This document shows positions 26,234 to 34,972 of a DNA stretch of 45,138 nt, in pieces. Positions within the stretch are counted from its first letter, which is position 1, and every line of letters starts with the position of its first letter. The position numbers and the translations under genes were made by a program. Origin of the DNA: Bacillota bacterium (GTDB taxonomy: Bacteria > Bacillota > Clostridia > Peptostreptococcales > Anaerovoracaceae). The stretch lies in the NCBI GenBank assembly GCA_023415235.1, contig JAEZLP010000051.1, positions 1 to 45,138 of the forward strand. Direction: 5' to 3'. Below the pieces are notes generated by a model. The model saw only the letters and a list, made by a program, of their open reading frames with translations. It was not told the DNA's origin and did not search any database.

Positions 26234-26284
26234 GCAGGGGCTGTCGCGCGTTTGAAAAATCGCTGACGCGCAGCCTCTGCTTTT
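26234..26284. terminator. Terminator, copy 2 of the repeated hairpin element
   Basis: GCAGGGGCTG (26234-26243) pairs with CAGCCTCTGC (26271-26280) with one mismatch; inner bases TCGCGCG and GACGCGC extend the stem. TTTTG follows. The GGCTGTCGC, GTTTGAAAAAT and GCGCAGCC blocks are shared with 6603-6650. It separates the convergent ABC-F and SIMPL genes. Confidence 0.8.
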
Positions 26285-26302
26285 GTAAACCAGGCATGTG
26301 CG

Positions 26303-26932
26303 TCAATAAGTAAACTCAGCGGTTATACTCGCTTCGATGGTTATATTTCCGGGAACCACAGGGGTGGTAGCCAACTCCCTCTGCACGGGCAGGAACGGCT
26401 GAGGCAGGCCGCTGGTCTCTGCCAGACTGACGGGAATCGGCTCGACTCGTATTCCGAGGTGATTAGCGACAGATCTGGCTTTCTCCATAGCGTCTCTTAC
26501 GGCCAGATTCAGAGCCTGACGATAATAGTATTCGGGATCCGACAACTGAAAGGAGATCAGTTCCACCACATTGGCGCCACTATCTACCGCCGTGTCGATT
26601 ATGGCGCCGATAAGGTCCGTTTCGCCGGTTCTGATCTCAAATATGTTGCGGACGGTATAACCCCGATGAACGGGAGTACCGTTGTCATATTCATAATACT
26701 TTTCAATATTGTACTGAAAGGTTTTAACATCTGTGATTCCCATGCGCCTCAGCGCATTCAGCACCGATTGGCTCAGCAGCGCGTTCTGGGACTGGATTGC
26801 CGAAAGGTCGGTACCGGTCAGTTCCACGCCTAAACGGAGCACGGCCATATCCGGCGGCGCAGCAACCTGACCCTGTCCCGTCAGGGTCATCGTACGGGGA
26901 GCCAAAAGACCGTTCATATAAGCTTCAAGCAT
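26303..26932 (-). CDS. SIMPL-domain (DUF541) protein
   Basis: 209 residues. The SIMPL/DUF541 fold is seen in MTLTGQGQVAAPPDMAVLRLGVE at the start, the Tyr-rich centre (FQYNIEKYYEYDNG) and the ALNLAVRDAMEKARSVANHLG helix. Family proteins are often periplasmic or secreted, but no signal peptide is seen, so this one may be cytoplasmic. Function unknown. ATG 26932 is chosen with GGAGGG about 10 nt upstream; an in-frame TTG at 26950 would overlap that site. Confidence 0.82.
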   Translation of the reverse strand: MLEAYMNGLLAPRTMTLTGQGQVAAPPDMAVLRLGVELTGTDLSAIQSQNALLSQSVLNALRRMGITDVKTFQYNIEKYYEYDNGTPVHRGYTVRNIFEIRTGETDLIGAIIDTAVDSGANVVELISFQLSDPEYYYRQALNLAVRDAMEKARSVANHLGIRVEPIPVSLAETSGLPQPFLPVQRELATTPVVPGNITIEASITAEFTY

Positions 26933-27039
26933 AGTATCGTATCCCTCCAAAAAATGATCTGTTCTAATATATGTGGCAGTTCACCGAGGAGGTTACAGGG
27001 AATGAGGAGTTAAGCAGAATATTCACCGGAGAGTGATGG

Positions 27040-27075
27040 AAAAACGGCCCAGAGGACAACCTGCGGGCCGTTTTT
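27040..27075. terminator. Bidirectional terminator after nrdG
   Basis: AAAAACGGCCC and GGGCCGTTTTT pair perfectly with A/T runs on both sides. It lies between the leftward nrdG stop (27134) and the SIMPL gene, separating the two units. Confidence 0.88.
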
Positions 27076-27133
27076 CTATGACAAAAACATAAAAAAGGAG
27101 ACCGGCAACGGTCTCTGATGAAAAACATGCAAG

Positions 27134-27820
27134 CTAATATACGATATTCGGCTGCCAGACGGTCACACTGCCAGCAAGGGATTGAATCTCCTCGGAAGTA
27201 TGCTGCCTGGCCAGGATCCTCTCCTCGTCACGGGGGAGGTATTTGTCCGGAACCTTGTAGCGATTCAAAACGTAGCGGGGAACCTTGGGAATTTCCTTTG
27301 CCATTGCAATAAGCTCTCCGGTTCCCAGCTGAGGAATCACGGTAGTTCGGACTTCAAAGGGGATTTCTCCTTCCATCAGGAGCCCTATGGTTTCAAGCAC
27401 CGGCACGGGGTCGGCGCCCCGGCCACATATTGCGGAATATTGTTCCGCCGGCGCCTTGTAATCTACGGCAAAATAGTCGCAAATGCCAAGCTTCAGAATC
27501 TCTTTGACAATATCCGGACGGGAGCCGTTTGTGTCCAGCTTTACCTTATATCCCATCAGCTTAAGGGATAACAGGAAGGAAACCAGATCGTTCTGAAGCG
27601 TGGGTTCTCCGCCGGAAACAACCACACCGTCCAGCAAATCCGACCGCCGCTTCAGAAAGTCTGTCACATAATTGGGGGTCAACAGGATATGAGTCCCGTC
27701 GATCAGGGAACGGTTGTGGCAATAAAAACAATTGTAATTGCATCCCGGCACAAACAGCACACAGGAAATCAGACCGGGGTAGTCAATCAGGGAGCTTTTA
27801 ACGATGCCGGATATATTCAT
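27134..27820 (-). CDS. nrdG: Anaerobic ribonucleotide reductase activating protein
   Basis: 228 residues. A radical-SAM enzyme that installs the glycyl radical on NrdD. The cluster motif is C27-NYN-C31-FY-C34 in VPGCNYNCFYCHN, followed by the SGGEPTLQ segment that binds S-adenosylmethionine. It opens with ISGIVKSSLIDYPGLISCVLF, typical of the NrdG forms in Clostridia. It lies 45 bp after nrdD on the same strand, with GGAG about 10 nt before ATG 27820. Confidence 0.92.
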   Translation of the reverse strand: MNISGIVKSSLIDYPGLISCVLFVPGCNYNCFYCHNRSLIDGTHILLTPNYVTDFLKRRSDLLDGVVVSGGEPTLQNDLVSFLLSLKLMGYKVKLDTNGSRPDIVKEILKLGICDYFAVDYKAPAEQYSAICGRGADPVPVLETIGLLMEGEIPFEVRTTVIPQLGTGELIAMAKEIPKVPRYVLNRYKVPDKYLPRDEERILARQHTSEEIQSLAGSVTVWQPNIVY

Positions 27821-27865
27821 TGGGAGGTACTCCTTCGCCTAGGAATGAATTCATGAAAAGAAACA

Positions 27866-29956
27866 TCAATAGTCCTTCATCACGTATTTCACGCGCTGTT
27901 CGTACTCTTCCCGCTTGCCTTTGTTGAAGTTCTGAACCGGTCTTAGGTAGCCTACCACACGACTCCAGACTTCTGTGGATTCTCCGCATTCCGGGCAGGT
28001 GTAATGCTCACCGGAAAGGTATCCATGGTTGTTGCAGATGGAGAAGGTTGGGGTCAGGGAGATGTATGGCAGCTTGTATTTTGTGAATGCCTTCTGAAGC
28101 AGACGCTTCGCGGCGTTGATATCCTTAATCTCCTCTCCCAGATACAAATGGAGTACGGTTCCCCCCGTATAAAGGGACTGAAGCTCATCCTGCAGATCCA
28201 GCGTTTCAAAGATATCGTCGGTATAGCCCACCGGCAGCTGTGAGGAGTTGGTGTAATACGGATGTTTGTCTCCCGCCGTGATGATATCGGGATATTTTTT
28301 TCTGTCCTTCTGGGCAAGCCGGTAGCTGGTGCCTTCCGCCGGCGTCGCTTCAAGATTGTAGTAATGCCCCGTTTCTTCCTGGATATCCTTGATGACGTCC
28401 CGCATGTATGTGAGGGTTCTGATTGCAAAATCCTGACCCTCCCTGGTGGTCAGATCCACTTCCTTGCCAAGCAGATTCTGGCATGCTTCATTCATACCGA
28501 TCAAACCGATGGTGTTGAAATGATTGTACCAGTAATATCCGGTTTGAGCCTTGATTCCTTTCAGATAGTTTGCGGAATAGGGATACAGTCCCCTTGCGGT
28601 CTGCTCCTCAATCACCTTGCGCTTGATCTCGAGACTGTTTCTTGCGATGTTCATCTGCTGCCACAGTCTGGTCTGGAATTCCGACTCGCTGGAGGAAATA
28701 TAGGCCAGCCTCGGCAGATTGACGGTAACGACTCCGATGGATCCTGTCAGCGGATTTGAGCCAAACAGCCCTCCTCCGCGCTTGCGGAGCTCCGAGGTGT
28801 CCAGTCTGAGACGGCAGCACATAGAGAGAGCGTCCTCCGGAGAAAGATCCGAATTGATATAGTTGGAGAAATACGGAATCCCGTACTTACAGGTGATTTC
28901 CATTATTTTATTGATCACTGGGCTGTCCCAGTCAAAATCCTTGGTTACATTGATGGTCGGAATCGGGAAGGTGAATACTCTTCCCTTGGAATCCCCCTCC
29001 ATCATGACGTCGCAGAAGGCCGTGTTAAACAGATCCATTTCCTTCTGGAATTCGCCGTATTTTTTGTCCATGACCTTACCGCCGATGATGGCGTACTCAT
29101 CTCGCAGGGTGCTTGGGGGTACCAGGTCAAAGGTCAGATTGGAGAAAGGACACTGGAAGCCAACGCGGGTCGGCACATTCAGATTGAAAATGAACTCCTG
29201 CAGGGCCTGTTTCACGGTTTTGTAATCCAGATTGTCATAATAAATAAATGGGGCGCAGTAGGTATCAAAGGAGGACCAGGCCTGTGCGCCTGCGGTTTCT
29301 CCCTGAGTTGTAAAGGTAGAATTTACGATCTGACCAAGGAAGGTGCGAAGATGCTTTGGAGCCCTGGATTCAACCTTACCGGGGACGCCGCCAAAACCGT
29401 TCATCAGAATTTGTCTCAGATCCCAGCCGGCGCAGTAGGGTCCGAAAAATCCCAGGTCATGAATATGAATATCTCCGGAAAGATGAGCTTCCCGAATATC
29501 GTCGGAGTAGATCTCGTGAAGCCAGTAATTTTGGGTAAAGGCTTCCCGTACATAGTTGTTCAGGCCGTTGATTGATTTCTGTGTATTGGCGTTTTCGTTC
29601 ACCTGCCAGTCCGAATCATTGAGGTATTCGGTAAACATGTTGATCGTGGCCCCGATCAAGGCATTGGATTCGCGGGCGGATCTTCTTTTTTCCCGATAAA
29701 GGATATAGGCCTTCGCTGTCTTGGCATGTCCGTTTTCGATCAAAACCTTTTCAACGATATCCTGGATGCCCTCCACATCTGCTATTCCGTCTGGATAGCG
29801 CTCCTCTGCCATTCTTATCGCTTCATCAGCCAGTTTTTCGGAGGTTGAGAAATCATTTCCCCCCACTGCCTTCGCCGCTTTGAAAATTGCTAATACGATC
29901 TTTTCCTTCTTGAACAATACAATAGAACGGTCGCGTTTAATGATTTGTTTCAGCAC
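27866..29956 (-). CDS. nrdD: Class III anaerobic ribonucleoside-triphosphate reductase
   Basis: 696 residues. Reduces ribonucleoside triphosphates to deoxy forms without oxygen, using a glycyl radical. An N-terminal ATP-cone (about 1-95) gives allosteric control. The C-terminus has a zinc-site region (FSICNNHGYLSGEHYTCPECG) and the glycyl-radical motif RVVGYLRPV with Gly669. Start is GTG 29956, with GGAGGT 8 nt upstream. A promoter with tandem NrdR-like boxes precedes it; nrdG follows. Confidence 0.95.
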   Translation of the reverse strand: MLKQIIKRDRSIVLFKKEKIVLAIFKAAKAVGGNDFSTSEKLADEAIRMAEERYPDGIADVEGIQDIVEKVLIENGHAKTAKAYILYREKRRSARESNALIGATINMFTEYLNDSDWQVNENANTQKSINGLNNYVREAFTQNYWLHEIYSDDIREAHLSGDIHIHDLGFFGPYCAGWDLRQILMNGFGGVPGKVESRAPKHLRTFLGQIVNSTFTTQGETAGAQAWSSFDTYCAPFIYYDNLDYKTVKQALQEFIFNLNVPTRVGFQCPFSNLTFDLVPPSTLRDEYAIIGGKVMDKKYGEFQKEMDLFNTAFCDVMMEGDSKGRVFTFPIPTINVTKDFDWDSPVINKIMEITCKYGIPYFSNYINSDLSPEDALSMCCRLRLDTSELRKRGGGLFGSNPLTGSIGVVTVNLPRLAYISSSESEFQTRLWQQMNIARNSLEIKRKVIEEQTARGLYPYSANYLKGIKAQTGYYWYNHFNTIGLIGMNEACQNLLGKEVDLTTREGQDFAIRTLTYMRDVIKDIQEETGHYYNLEATPAEGTSYRLAQKDRKKYPDIITAGDKHPYYTNSSQLPVGYTDDIFETLDLQDELQSLYTGGTVLHLYLGEEIKDINAAKRLLQKAFTKYKLPYISLTPTFSICNNHGYLSGEHYTCPECGESTEVWSRVVGYLRPVQNFNKGKREEYEQRVKYVMKDY

Positions 29957-30002
29957 GGTGTATTACCTCCAAAATTACTATGAATAGAAAAAATGAGATC
30001 AA

Positions 30003-30049
30003 ATACAATATATTGAGGCATCAAGACAACGAGACACCATATATATAAT
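30003..30049 (-). promoter_or_regulatory. Tandem NrdR-box-like sites
   Basis: Box 1 ATACAATATATTGAGG (30003-30018) matches the palindromic NrdR consensus ACACAATATATTGTGT at 13 of 16 positions; box 2 ACACCATATATATAAT (30034-30049) at 11 of 16. Their starts are 31 bp apart, the three-turn spacing known for paired NrdR boxes. Box 2 overlaps the -10 of the nrdD promoter and box 1 lies downstream of it, as expected for repression by the ATP-cone repressor NrdR. nrdR itself is not in the window. Confidence 0.75.
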
Positions 30050-30073
30050 ATTCTCTTCACCGGCCTCTGTCAA
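30045..30073 (-). promoter_or_regulatory. Sigma-A promoter of nrdDG
   Basis: On the minus strand: TTGACA (30073-30068), 17 nt, TATTAT (30050-30045). The -35 is perfect and the -10 matches five of six bases. Confidence 0.85.
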
Positions 30074-30156
30074 TAAAACTTGGCAATCTGCAGGAAAAAA
30101 TACACAAAAATACAAGCTAGCTGAGCCAGGCTTTTCAACCTGTTTTCATTCATCGC

Positions 30157-30477
30157 CTATCGGTTTTCATCCATCCGGGAATCCACTCCCTGCGAGAAGT
30201 CGATAATCTCCGATTGGGAGAATTCAAATCCATTTTCCATCTGGTCGACGCCATCTCCTTCGATGCCTTTGACTGGCATGTTGTTGAAATCCTGCCGTAT
30301 TGACCCTTCGTTGTCTCCAACGGCTGTCTTTTTTTCCTTATGGGTTTCCCCGTTTGCTCCTACGATACGATTTTGAGTAAATGGGGAGAGGGTGCCGGGC
30401 TCCAGATGGTATTTTTCGGCGGTTTCGCCGTCAATCTTTGTTTTGCCGTTTTTTGTCTCCAGATATAAATCTTTCAT
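30157..30477 (-). CDS. Unknown 106-residue hydrophilic protein
   Basis: Not recognised. It starts KDLYLETKNGKTKIDGETAEKYHL and ends in an acidic tail (IIDFSQGVDSRMDENR). No membrane segment, Cys cluster or repeat. GGAGG lies 5 nt before ATG 30477. It follows the soluble histidine kinase by 74 bp on the same strand and may share its transcript, but has no receiver domain and is not an obvious response regulator. Confidence 0.65.
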   Translation of the reverse strand: MKDLYLETKNGKTKIDGETAEKYHLEPGTLSPFTQNRIVGANGETHKEKKTAVGDNEGSIRQDFNNMPVKGIEGDGVDQMENGFEFSQSEIIDFSQGVDSRMDENR

Positions 30478-30551
30478 AATTCCTCCGGTAATTCTTTTCG
30501 TCGTCAATCCCTCCGATGACGGAGGTACTGCAGGTGGATAGTATATGCAGA

Positions 30552-32105
30552 TCAAAGAATTATATCCGAGAACTCCAGCGAGGTTGCCTGCTTGATACTA
30601 TTTCCGCTTACCATGCGAGATTCCTTCGATTCGATCTGCTTGACCGGAAGGGATATGGAGAATGTGGAGCCATAGCCTTCCTCACTGATGACGTAGATTT
30701 TCCCGCCCAAGCTTTCCACAAGGAGCTTTACCAGATACAAGCCGATTCCGGTCCCTTCCGCTTGGCGGGTGAACGAAGTGTCCGCCTGTCCGAATTGCTC
30801 AAAGATGATGACCTTTTTATCCTCAGGGATCCCGATGCCTTTGTCCTTGATATCAATCCTTAGATTCTCGTCCTGCTTGTACAGGAGCACATTGACGCTG
30901 CGCTCCGGCGGTGTGAATTTGATCGCATTGGAAAGGAGATTGAGCAGAATCCGTTCGTATTTCTCAACATCCGTTGACATCATGACTTCACCGCAGGAGG
31001 CTTGAAATGTCAGCCTTAAATCCTTCTGGTCCGCGTAGAGCTTCACAGATTCAACGATTTCTCTGGTAAGCCCTACGATCTCCACATTTTCGCAGTTGCT
31101 CTTCATCCTTCCGGCCTTCAGTCTCGTAATATCCAGAAGATTGTCCACCAGCCGCTGCTGCCGCAGACAGTTCTGCTTGACTTTGCCAAGATAATTTTTC
31201 ATCCTGTCGGTGATCTCGTCCCTGCAGACGATTTCCATGGTCTGGATTGCTGCATTTATGATGGTTATGGGCGTCTTGAACTCATGGGTGATCATTGTGA
31301 TAAAGGTATCCTTCAGATCGATGGTTTCCTGAAGCAGCTGCATTTCCCTTCGTTCCGCATCATGGAGCGCTTTTTCCTGAAGCTTTTTTTCCGTGATATC
31401 TCTCGAGATTCCCGTTGTGCCGATGATATTTCCATAATCGTTGTAAACCGGGCTTTTGTATACCTCGTTCCATCTGCCGTTTTCGCTTTTTTCCTCAAAG
31501 TGGACATTTTTGCGTTTGGTGATGATGTCGATATCCCCGAAAAGGAAGGTGTCCGCTTGAGCCTTGGAAAAAATTTCGAAATCATATTTCCCGATGACAT
31601 TCTCTTTCAGACAGCCGTACTGGTCCTCAAAGGACTTGTTGATTGCCATATACCGGCCCTGAAGATCCTTGAACCAGGCTACGAAGGGCAAATTATCCAG
31701 TATTACCTGCATCTGCGAGATGGGTTTTATGGTGTCGTCTCCCTCTGACATATCAAAAACGATGACATGGATATATTTTTTATGGTTGATTGTAATGATT
31801 CCTGAATTGACTCTGACATTCTTTATTTCTCCCGTTGAAATTCGATGCTTGAGAGCAAAGCTGTTTTTTACATGGGATGCCGCCAGATTGATCTGAGTGT
31901 AAACCTGATCTGCCTTAATGGGGGAAAGGTCGGTTAATTTCAATTCCAGCATTTCCTGAAAGCTGTATCTGTAAAAGGAGCAGGCGGCATAGTTAGCATC
32001 TACAATCTGTAAGGTTTCATAGTCTATTATGAGCATGACAGAAACGTTATTTTTAAAGAAGACATCATAAAATTGGTCATTGTCGTTTTGAAAGCAGACT
32101 CTCAT
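30552..32105 (-). CDS. Soluble PAS-PAS histidine kinase
   Basis: 517 residues without membrane segments, so a cytoplasmic sensor. Two PAS domains (about 10-120 and 128-240, the second ending in GISRDITEKK) precede a HisKA domain with the phospho-acceptor His274 in MITHEFKTP, and a full HATPase domain: LLNLLSNAIKFT (N box), DKGIGIPEDK (G1), GTGIGLYLVK (G2). No receiver domain and no partner regulator beside it, so it is an orphan kinase. The PAS signal is unknown. GAGGAAAG precedes ATG 32105. Confidence 0.9.
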   Translation of the reverse strand: MRVCFQNDNDQFYDVFFKNNVSVMLIIDYETLQIVDANYAACSFYRYSFQEMLELKLTDLSPIKADQVYTQINLAASHVKNSFALKHRISTGEIKNVRVNSGIITINHKKYIHVIVFDMSEGDDTIKPISQMQVILDNLPFVAWFKDLQGRYMAINKSFEDQYGCLKENVIGKYDFEIFSKAQADTFLFGDIDIITKRKNVHFEEKSENGRWNEVYKSPVYNDYGNIIGTTGISRDITEKKLQEKALHDAERREMQLLQETIDLKDTFITMITHEFKTPITIINAAIQTMEIVCRDEITDRMKNYLGKVKQNCLRQQRLVDNLLDITRLKAGRMKSNCENVEIVGLTREIVESVKLYADQKDLRLTFQASCGEVMMSTDVEKYERILLNLLSNAIKFTPPERSVNVLLYKQDENLRIDIKDKGIGIPEDKKVIIFEQFGQADTSFTRQAEGTGIGLYLVKLLVESLGGKIYVISEEGYGSTFSISLPVKQIESKESRMVSGNSIKQATSLEFSDIIL

Positions 32106-32154
32106 TAGACTTTCCTCGCTACAATATTACTTTTTTTTTCTAAATTTCTACATC

Positions 32155-32163
32155 ATTATATCA
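32155..32163 (-). promoter_or_regulatory. Extended -10 promoter for the PAS kinase
   Basis: On the minus strand TGATATAAT: a TG-N-TATAAT extended -10 with a perfect hexamer. The -35 region (TTACCG at 17 nt) is poor, as is usual for extended -10 promoters. It lies about 50 nt before the start codon. Confidence 0.5.
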
Positions 32164-32241
32164 AAGCATACAAAAATCGGTAAACGATTCGCTCAACAAA
32201 GTAAGGCCAATATCGACAGAAGGCGACATCGAAAAATGACG

Positions 32242-32278
32242 AAAAAAGGACCGACTCGACTATATATCGAATTGGCCC
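32242..32278 (-). terminator. Terminator of the hydrogenase-maturation operon
   Basis: On the minus strand arms 32278-32267 and 32259-32248 pair over 12 positions (one mismatch, two G-U) around a 7-nt loop, followed by T6. It lies 45 bp after the hydF stop. Confidence 0.75.
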
Positions 32279-32322
32279 TGATTTCGCATGAAATAGTTCG
32301 CTATATGAACAAACTTATCGCT

Positions 32323-33534
32323 CTATTTTGTCAAATAGGAGGCAAAATTCGGGAAAGGAGAGATGCATCGTGAAAGGATACCCTGCATATAAGCGATGAG
32401 GACGCCGTAGTTCGTGATCGGGATTCCCTGGTCTTCGGCGCACTGGAGACGATATTTCATTTCCCGCTCGTTGAGCATGCAGCCGCCGCAGTGGACAATA
32501 AGCCGGTACTCCCTGAAATCCTCGGGAAATTCCGTTCCGCTGGTGAATCTGTAATTCAGTTTTTTGCCGGTATACTGCTCGAGCCACCTGGGCAGCTTTT
32601 TTGTTCCGATGTCATCACATTGGCGGTGATGGGTACAGCCCTCCGAGATCAGGACCGTATCGCCGTCTTTCAGTTTTTCCAGGGAAGCCGCGCCCCGGAC
32701 GGCCAGCTCCAGATTTCCCTTGTGGCGCGCAAAGAGGATGGAGAAGGAGGTGAGTGGGATTTCCTCGGGTGTTTCTGCCGAAACCCGGGCAAAGACCTGA
32801 CTGTCGGTGATGACCAGCCGCGGCTTTTTTCCCAGATTCTCAAGCGCATCCATTAATCCGGTCTCCTTGACCACAATCGCCATGGCGCCGGCCTCCAGAA
32901 TATCCCGGATCGTCTGCTGCTGAGGCAGAATCAAGCGTCCCTTGGGCGCAGCGGAATCAATGGGAACCACGAGCACTACAAAGTCAGAAGGCTGAAGCAG
33001 ATCCGCCACAATTGGGTATTTTGAAAGGCTGTTGGGAAGCTGCACCGCCAGCAGCTCCTTGAGCTCCTGAATATTTTCTCCGGTTTTGGAACTGACCCAG
33101 ATCTCGCTTGGAGAGGCCGGGGTCCCTTGGGATTGGCCGGCCAGGTCGGACTTATTGTAGACAACCAGGAAGGGAATGTTCTTTTGACGGAAACGCAGAA
33201 TGGCCGCTTCGTCCTCTTTCGTCCTTCCCTGGGAGCCATCTACAACCAGAACAGCGATATCCGTCTTGTTTAGAACCTGGAAGCTTCGCTGCACTCTTAT
33301 TTTTCCCAGGTCTCCTTCATCATCGAGTCCCGGAGTGTCGATCATCATCACCGGACCCAGAGGAAGGAGTTCCATAGCCTTATAGACCGGATCCGTGGTG
33401 GTTCCCTTCACCTCGGATACGATAGACAGATTCTGTCCGGTTACCGCGTTGATCACACTGGATTTGCCTGCATTCCGCTTCCCGAAAAAACCGATATGGA
33501 CCCGGTCCGATGAAGGGGTGCTGTTCAATCCCAT
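32323..33534 (-). CDS. hydF: [FeFe]-hydrogenase maturation GTPase
   Basis: 403 residues. HydF is the scaffold that receives the two-iron subcluster and delivers it to the hydrogenase. N-terminal GTPase: Walker A GKRNAGKSS, switch DTPGLDDEG, NKSD. The C-terminal cluster site has CTHHRQC and later HCGGC, matching the family CxHx(46-53)HCxxC pattern. ATG 33534 is chosen for the GGAGGAG 7 nt upstream; it lies 19 bp after the hydG stop. Third maturase of the operon. Confidence 0.93.
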   Translation of the reverse strand: MGLNSTPSSDRVHIGFFGKRNAGKSSVINAVTGQNLSIVSEVKGTTTDPVYKAMELLPLGPVMMIDTPGLDDEGDLGKIRVQRSFQVLNKTDIAVLVVDGSQGRTKEDEAAILRFRQKNIPFLVVYNKSDLAGQSQGTPASPSEIWVSSKTGENIQELKELLAVQLPNSLSKYPIVADLLQPSDFVVLVVPIDSAAPKGRLILPQQQTIRDILEAGAMAIVVKETGLMDALENLGKKPRLVITDSQVFARVSAETPEEIPLTSFSILFARHKGNLELAVRGAASLEKLKDGDTVLISEGCTHHRQCDDIGTKKLPRWLEQYTGKKLNYRFTSGTEFPEDFREYRLIVHCGGCMLNEREMKYRLQCAEDQGIPITNYGVLIAYMQGILSRCISPFPNFASYLTK

Positions 33535-33553
33535 TTCTATCTCCTCCTTTTCT

Positions 33554-34972
33554 CTAAAGCCTGAAATCCCGACTGCCATCCCGGATTTTTTCCAGATTGT
33601 CCCTAACGATGTCCCGGACCTTTTCTCTCGGTATGTTGGGGATTTCTCGTAGGATCAGCTGCTCTCCAAGTGTCTTGGTTTCCGGGGCGGCATAGTCCTC
33701 CAGGTATTCCTTCAGCGTCATCAGGGCATTGGGATGGCAGCAATTCTGGATTTCCCCGTTTTTGCTCAAGGCCATGAACCGGTCTCCCGTACGGCCCTCC
33801 CGATAGCAAGCGGTGCAGAAGCTTGGAATGTATCCCAGCTTCATAAGCCACCGGACGATTTCATCCAGTATTCTTTTATCCTCCACGTCAAACTGCTCGG
33901 ATTTCTGATCATCCGGCTCGGGTTCGGCATATCCGCCGACGCTGGTTCTGGAAGCTCCGCTGATCTGGGATATGCCCAGATGAAGCACCCGCTCCCGGCA
34001 GGCCTGACTTTCCCTCGTTGAGATGATCATTCCCGTATAGGGCACGGCGATGCGGATGCAGGCGACAATCTTGGCAAAGGTGTCGTCCTGAATTCCGTTC
34101 CGGAAGGAGTTCGCATCGATATCATCCGCATGGCGTATTCTGGGGACGCTGATGGTATGCGGTCCGACTCCGAAGGCTGCCTCCAGGTGTTCCCCGTGCA
34201 TCAGCAGGCCGACGAAATCGTAGCGGTACCGCTCCAAACCGAACAGAACACCTAGACCTACGTCGTCGATGCCGGCTTCCATTGCCCGATCCATGGCTTC
34301 CGTGTGCCAGGCATAATCGTGCTTGGGCCCGGAGGGATGCAGTTTCTCATAGCTCTCCTTATTGTAGGTCTCCTGAAAGAGAATGTAGGTCCCGATTCCT
34401 GCGTCCTTCAGCTTTCTGTAATTCTCAACGGTGGTGGCGGCAATATTCACATTGACTCTCCGGATGGCGCCGTTCTCATGATGGATTCCGTAAATAGTTT
34501 GGATGCTTTCCAGAATATACTCGATGGGATTGTGGACCGGATCCTCTCCAGCTTCCAGAGCAAGGCGCTTATGTCCCATATCCTGAAGGGCGATTACTTC
34601 CTTTCTGATCTCTTCCTGTGTCAGTTTTTTTCGGGGGATATGCCTGTTTTTCAAATGATAAGGGCAGTAAACGCAGCCGTTGACGCAGTAATTGGAAAGA
34701 TAAAGGGGCGCGAACATGACGATGCGGTTTCCGTAGATATCCTTTTTCATCTGCTCGGCCAGCGCATAGATTTCCCGATTTTTCTCCTCCAGGGTGCAGT
34801 CCAGCAGAACAGCCGCTTCCCGGTGGGTCAGCCCCTTTCGCTGCCGGGCTTTCTCTATAATCTCATCAATCAGCTTCAGGTTGCTTTTGTTCGCTTCCGC
34901 GTAAGCAAGTGTATCAAGGATTTCCTGATGGCTGATGAATTCCTCCGCTCTTGGTGATTTTACATCATACAT
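33554..34972 (-). CDS. hydG: [FeFe]-hydrogenase maturase HydG (radical SAM tyrosine lyase)
   Basis: 472 residues. HydG splits tyrosine to give the CO and CN- ligands of the hydrogenase active site. The radical-SAM cluster motif is CVNGCVYC (CxxxCxxC). The C-terminal auxiliary cluster has CTAC and, about 22 residues on, NCCHPNA, as in authentic HydG rather than its relative ThiH. The start ATG 34972 (GGAGG upstream) overlaps the hydE stop by 8 nt. Confidence 0.95.
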   Translation of the reverse strand: MYDVKSPRAEEFISHQEILDTLAYAEANKSNLKLIDEIIEKARQRKGLTHREAAVLLDCTLEEKNREIYALAEQMKKDIYGNRIVMFAPLYLSNYCVNGCVYCPYHLKNRHIPRKKLTQEEIRKEVIALQDMGHKRLALEAGEDPVHNPIEYILESIQTIYGIHHENGAIRRVNVNIAATTVENYRKLKDAGIGTYILFQETYNKESYEKLHPSGPKHDYAWHTEAMDRAMEAGIDDVGLGVLFGLERYRYDFVGLLMHGEHLEAAFGVGPHTISVPRIRHADDIDANSFRNGIQDDTFAKIVACIRIAVPYTGMIISTRESQACRERVLHLGISQISGASRTSVGGYAEPEPDDQKSEQFDVEDKRILDEIVRWLMKLGYIPSFCTACYREGRTGDRFMALSKNGEIQNCCHPNALMTLKEYLEDYAAPETKTLGEQLILREIPNIPREKVRDIVRDNLEKIRDGSRDFRL

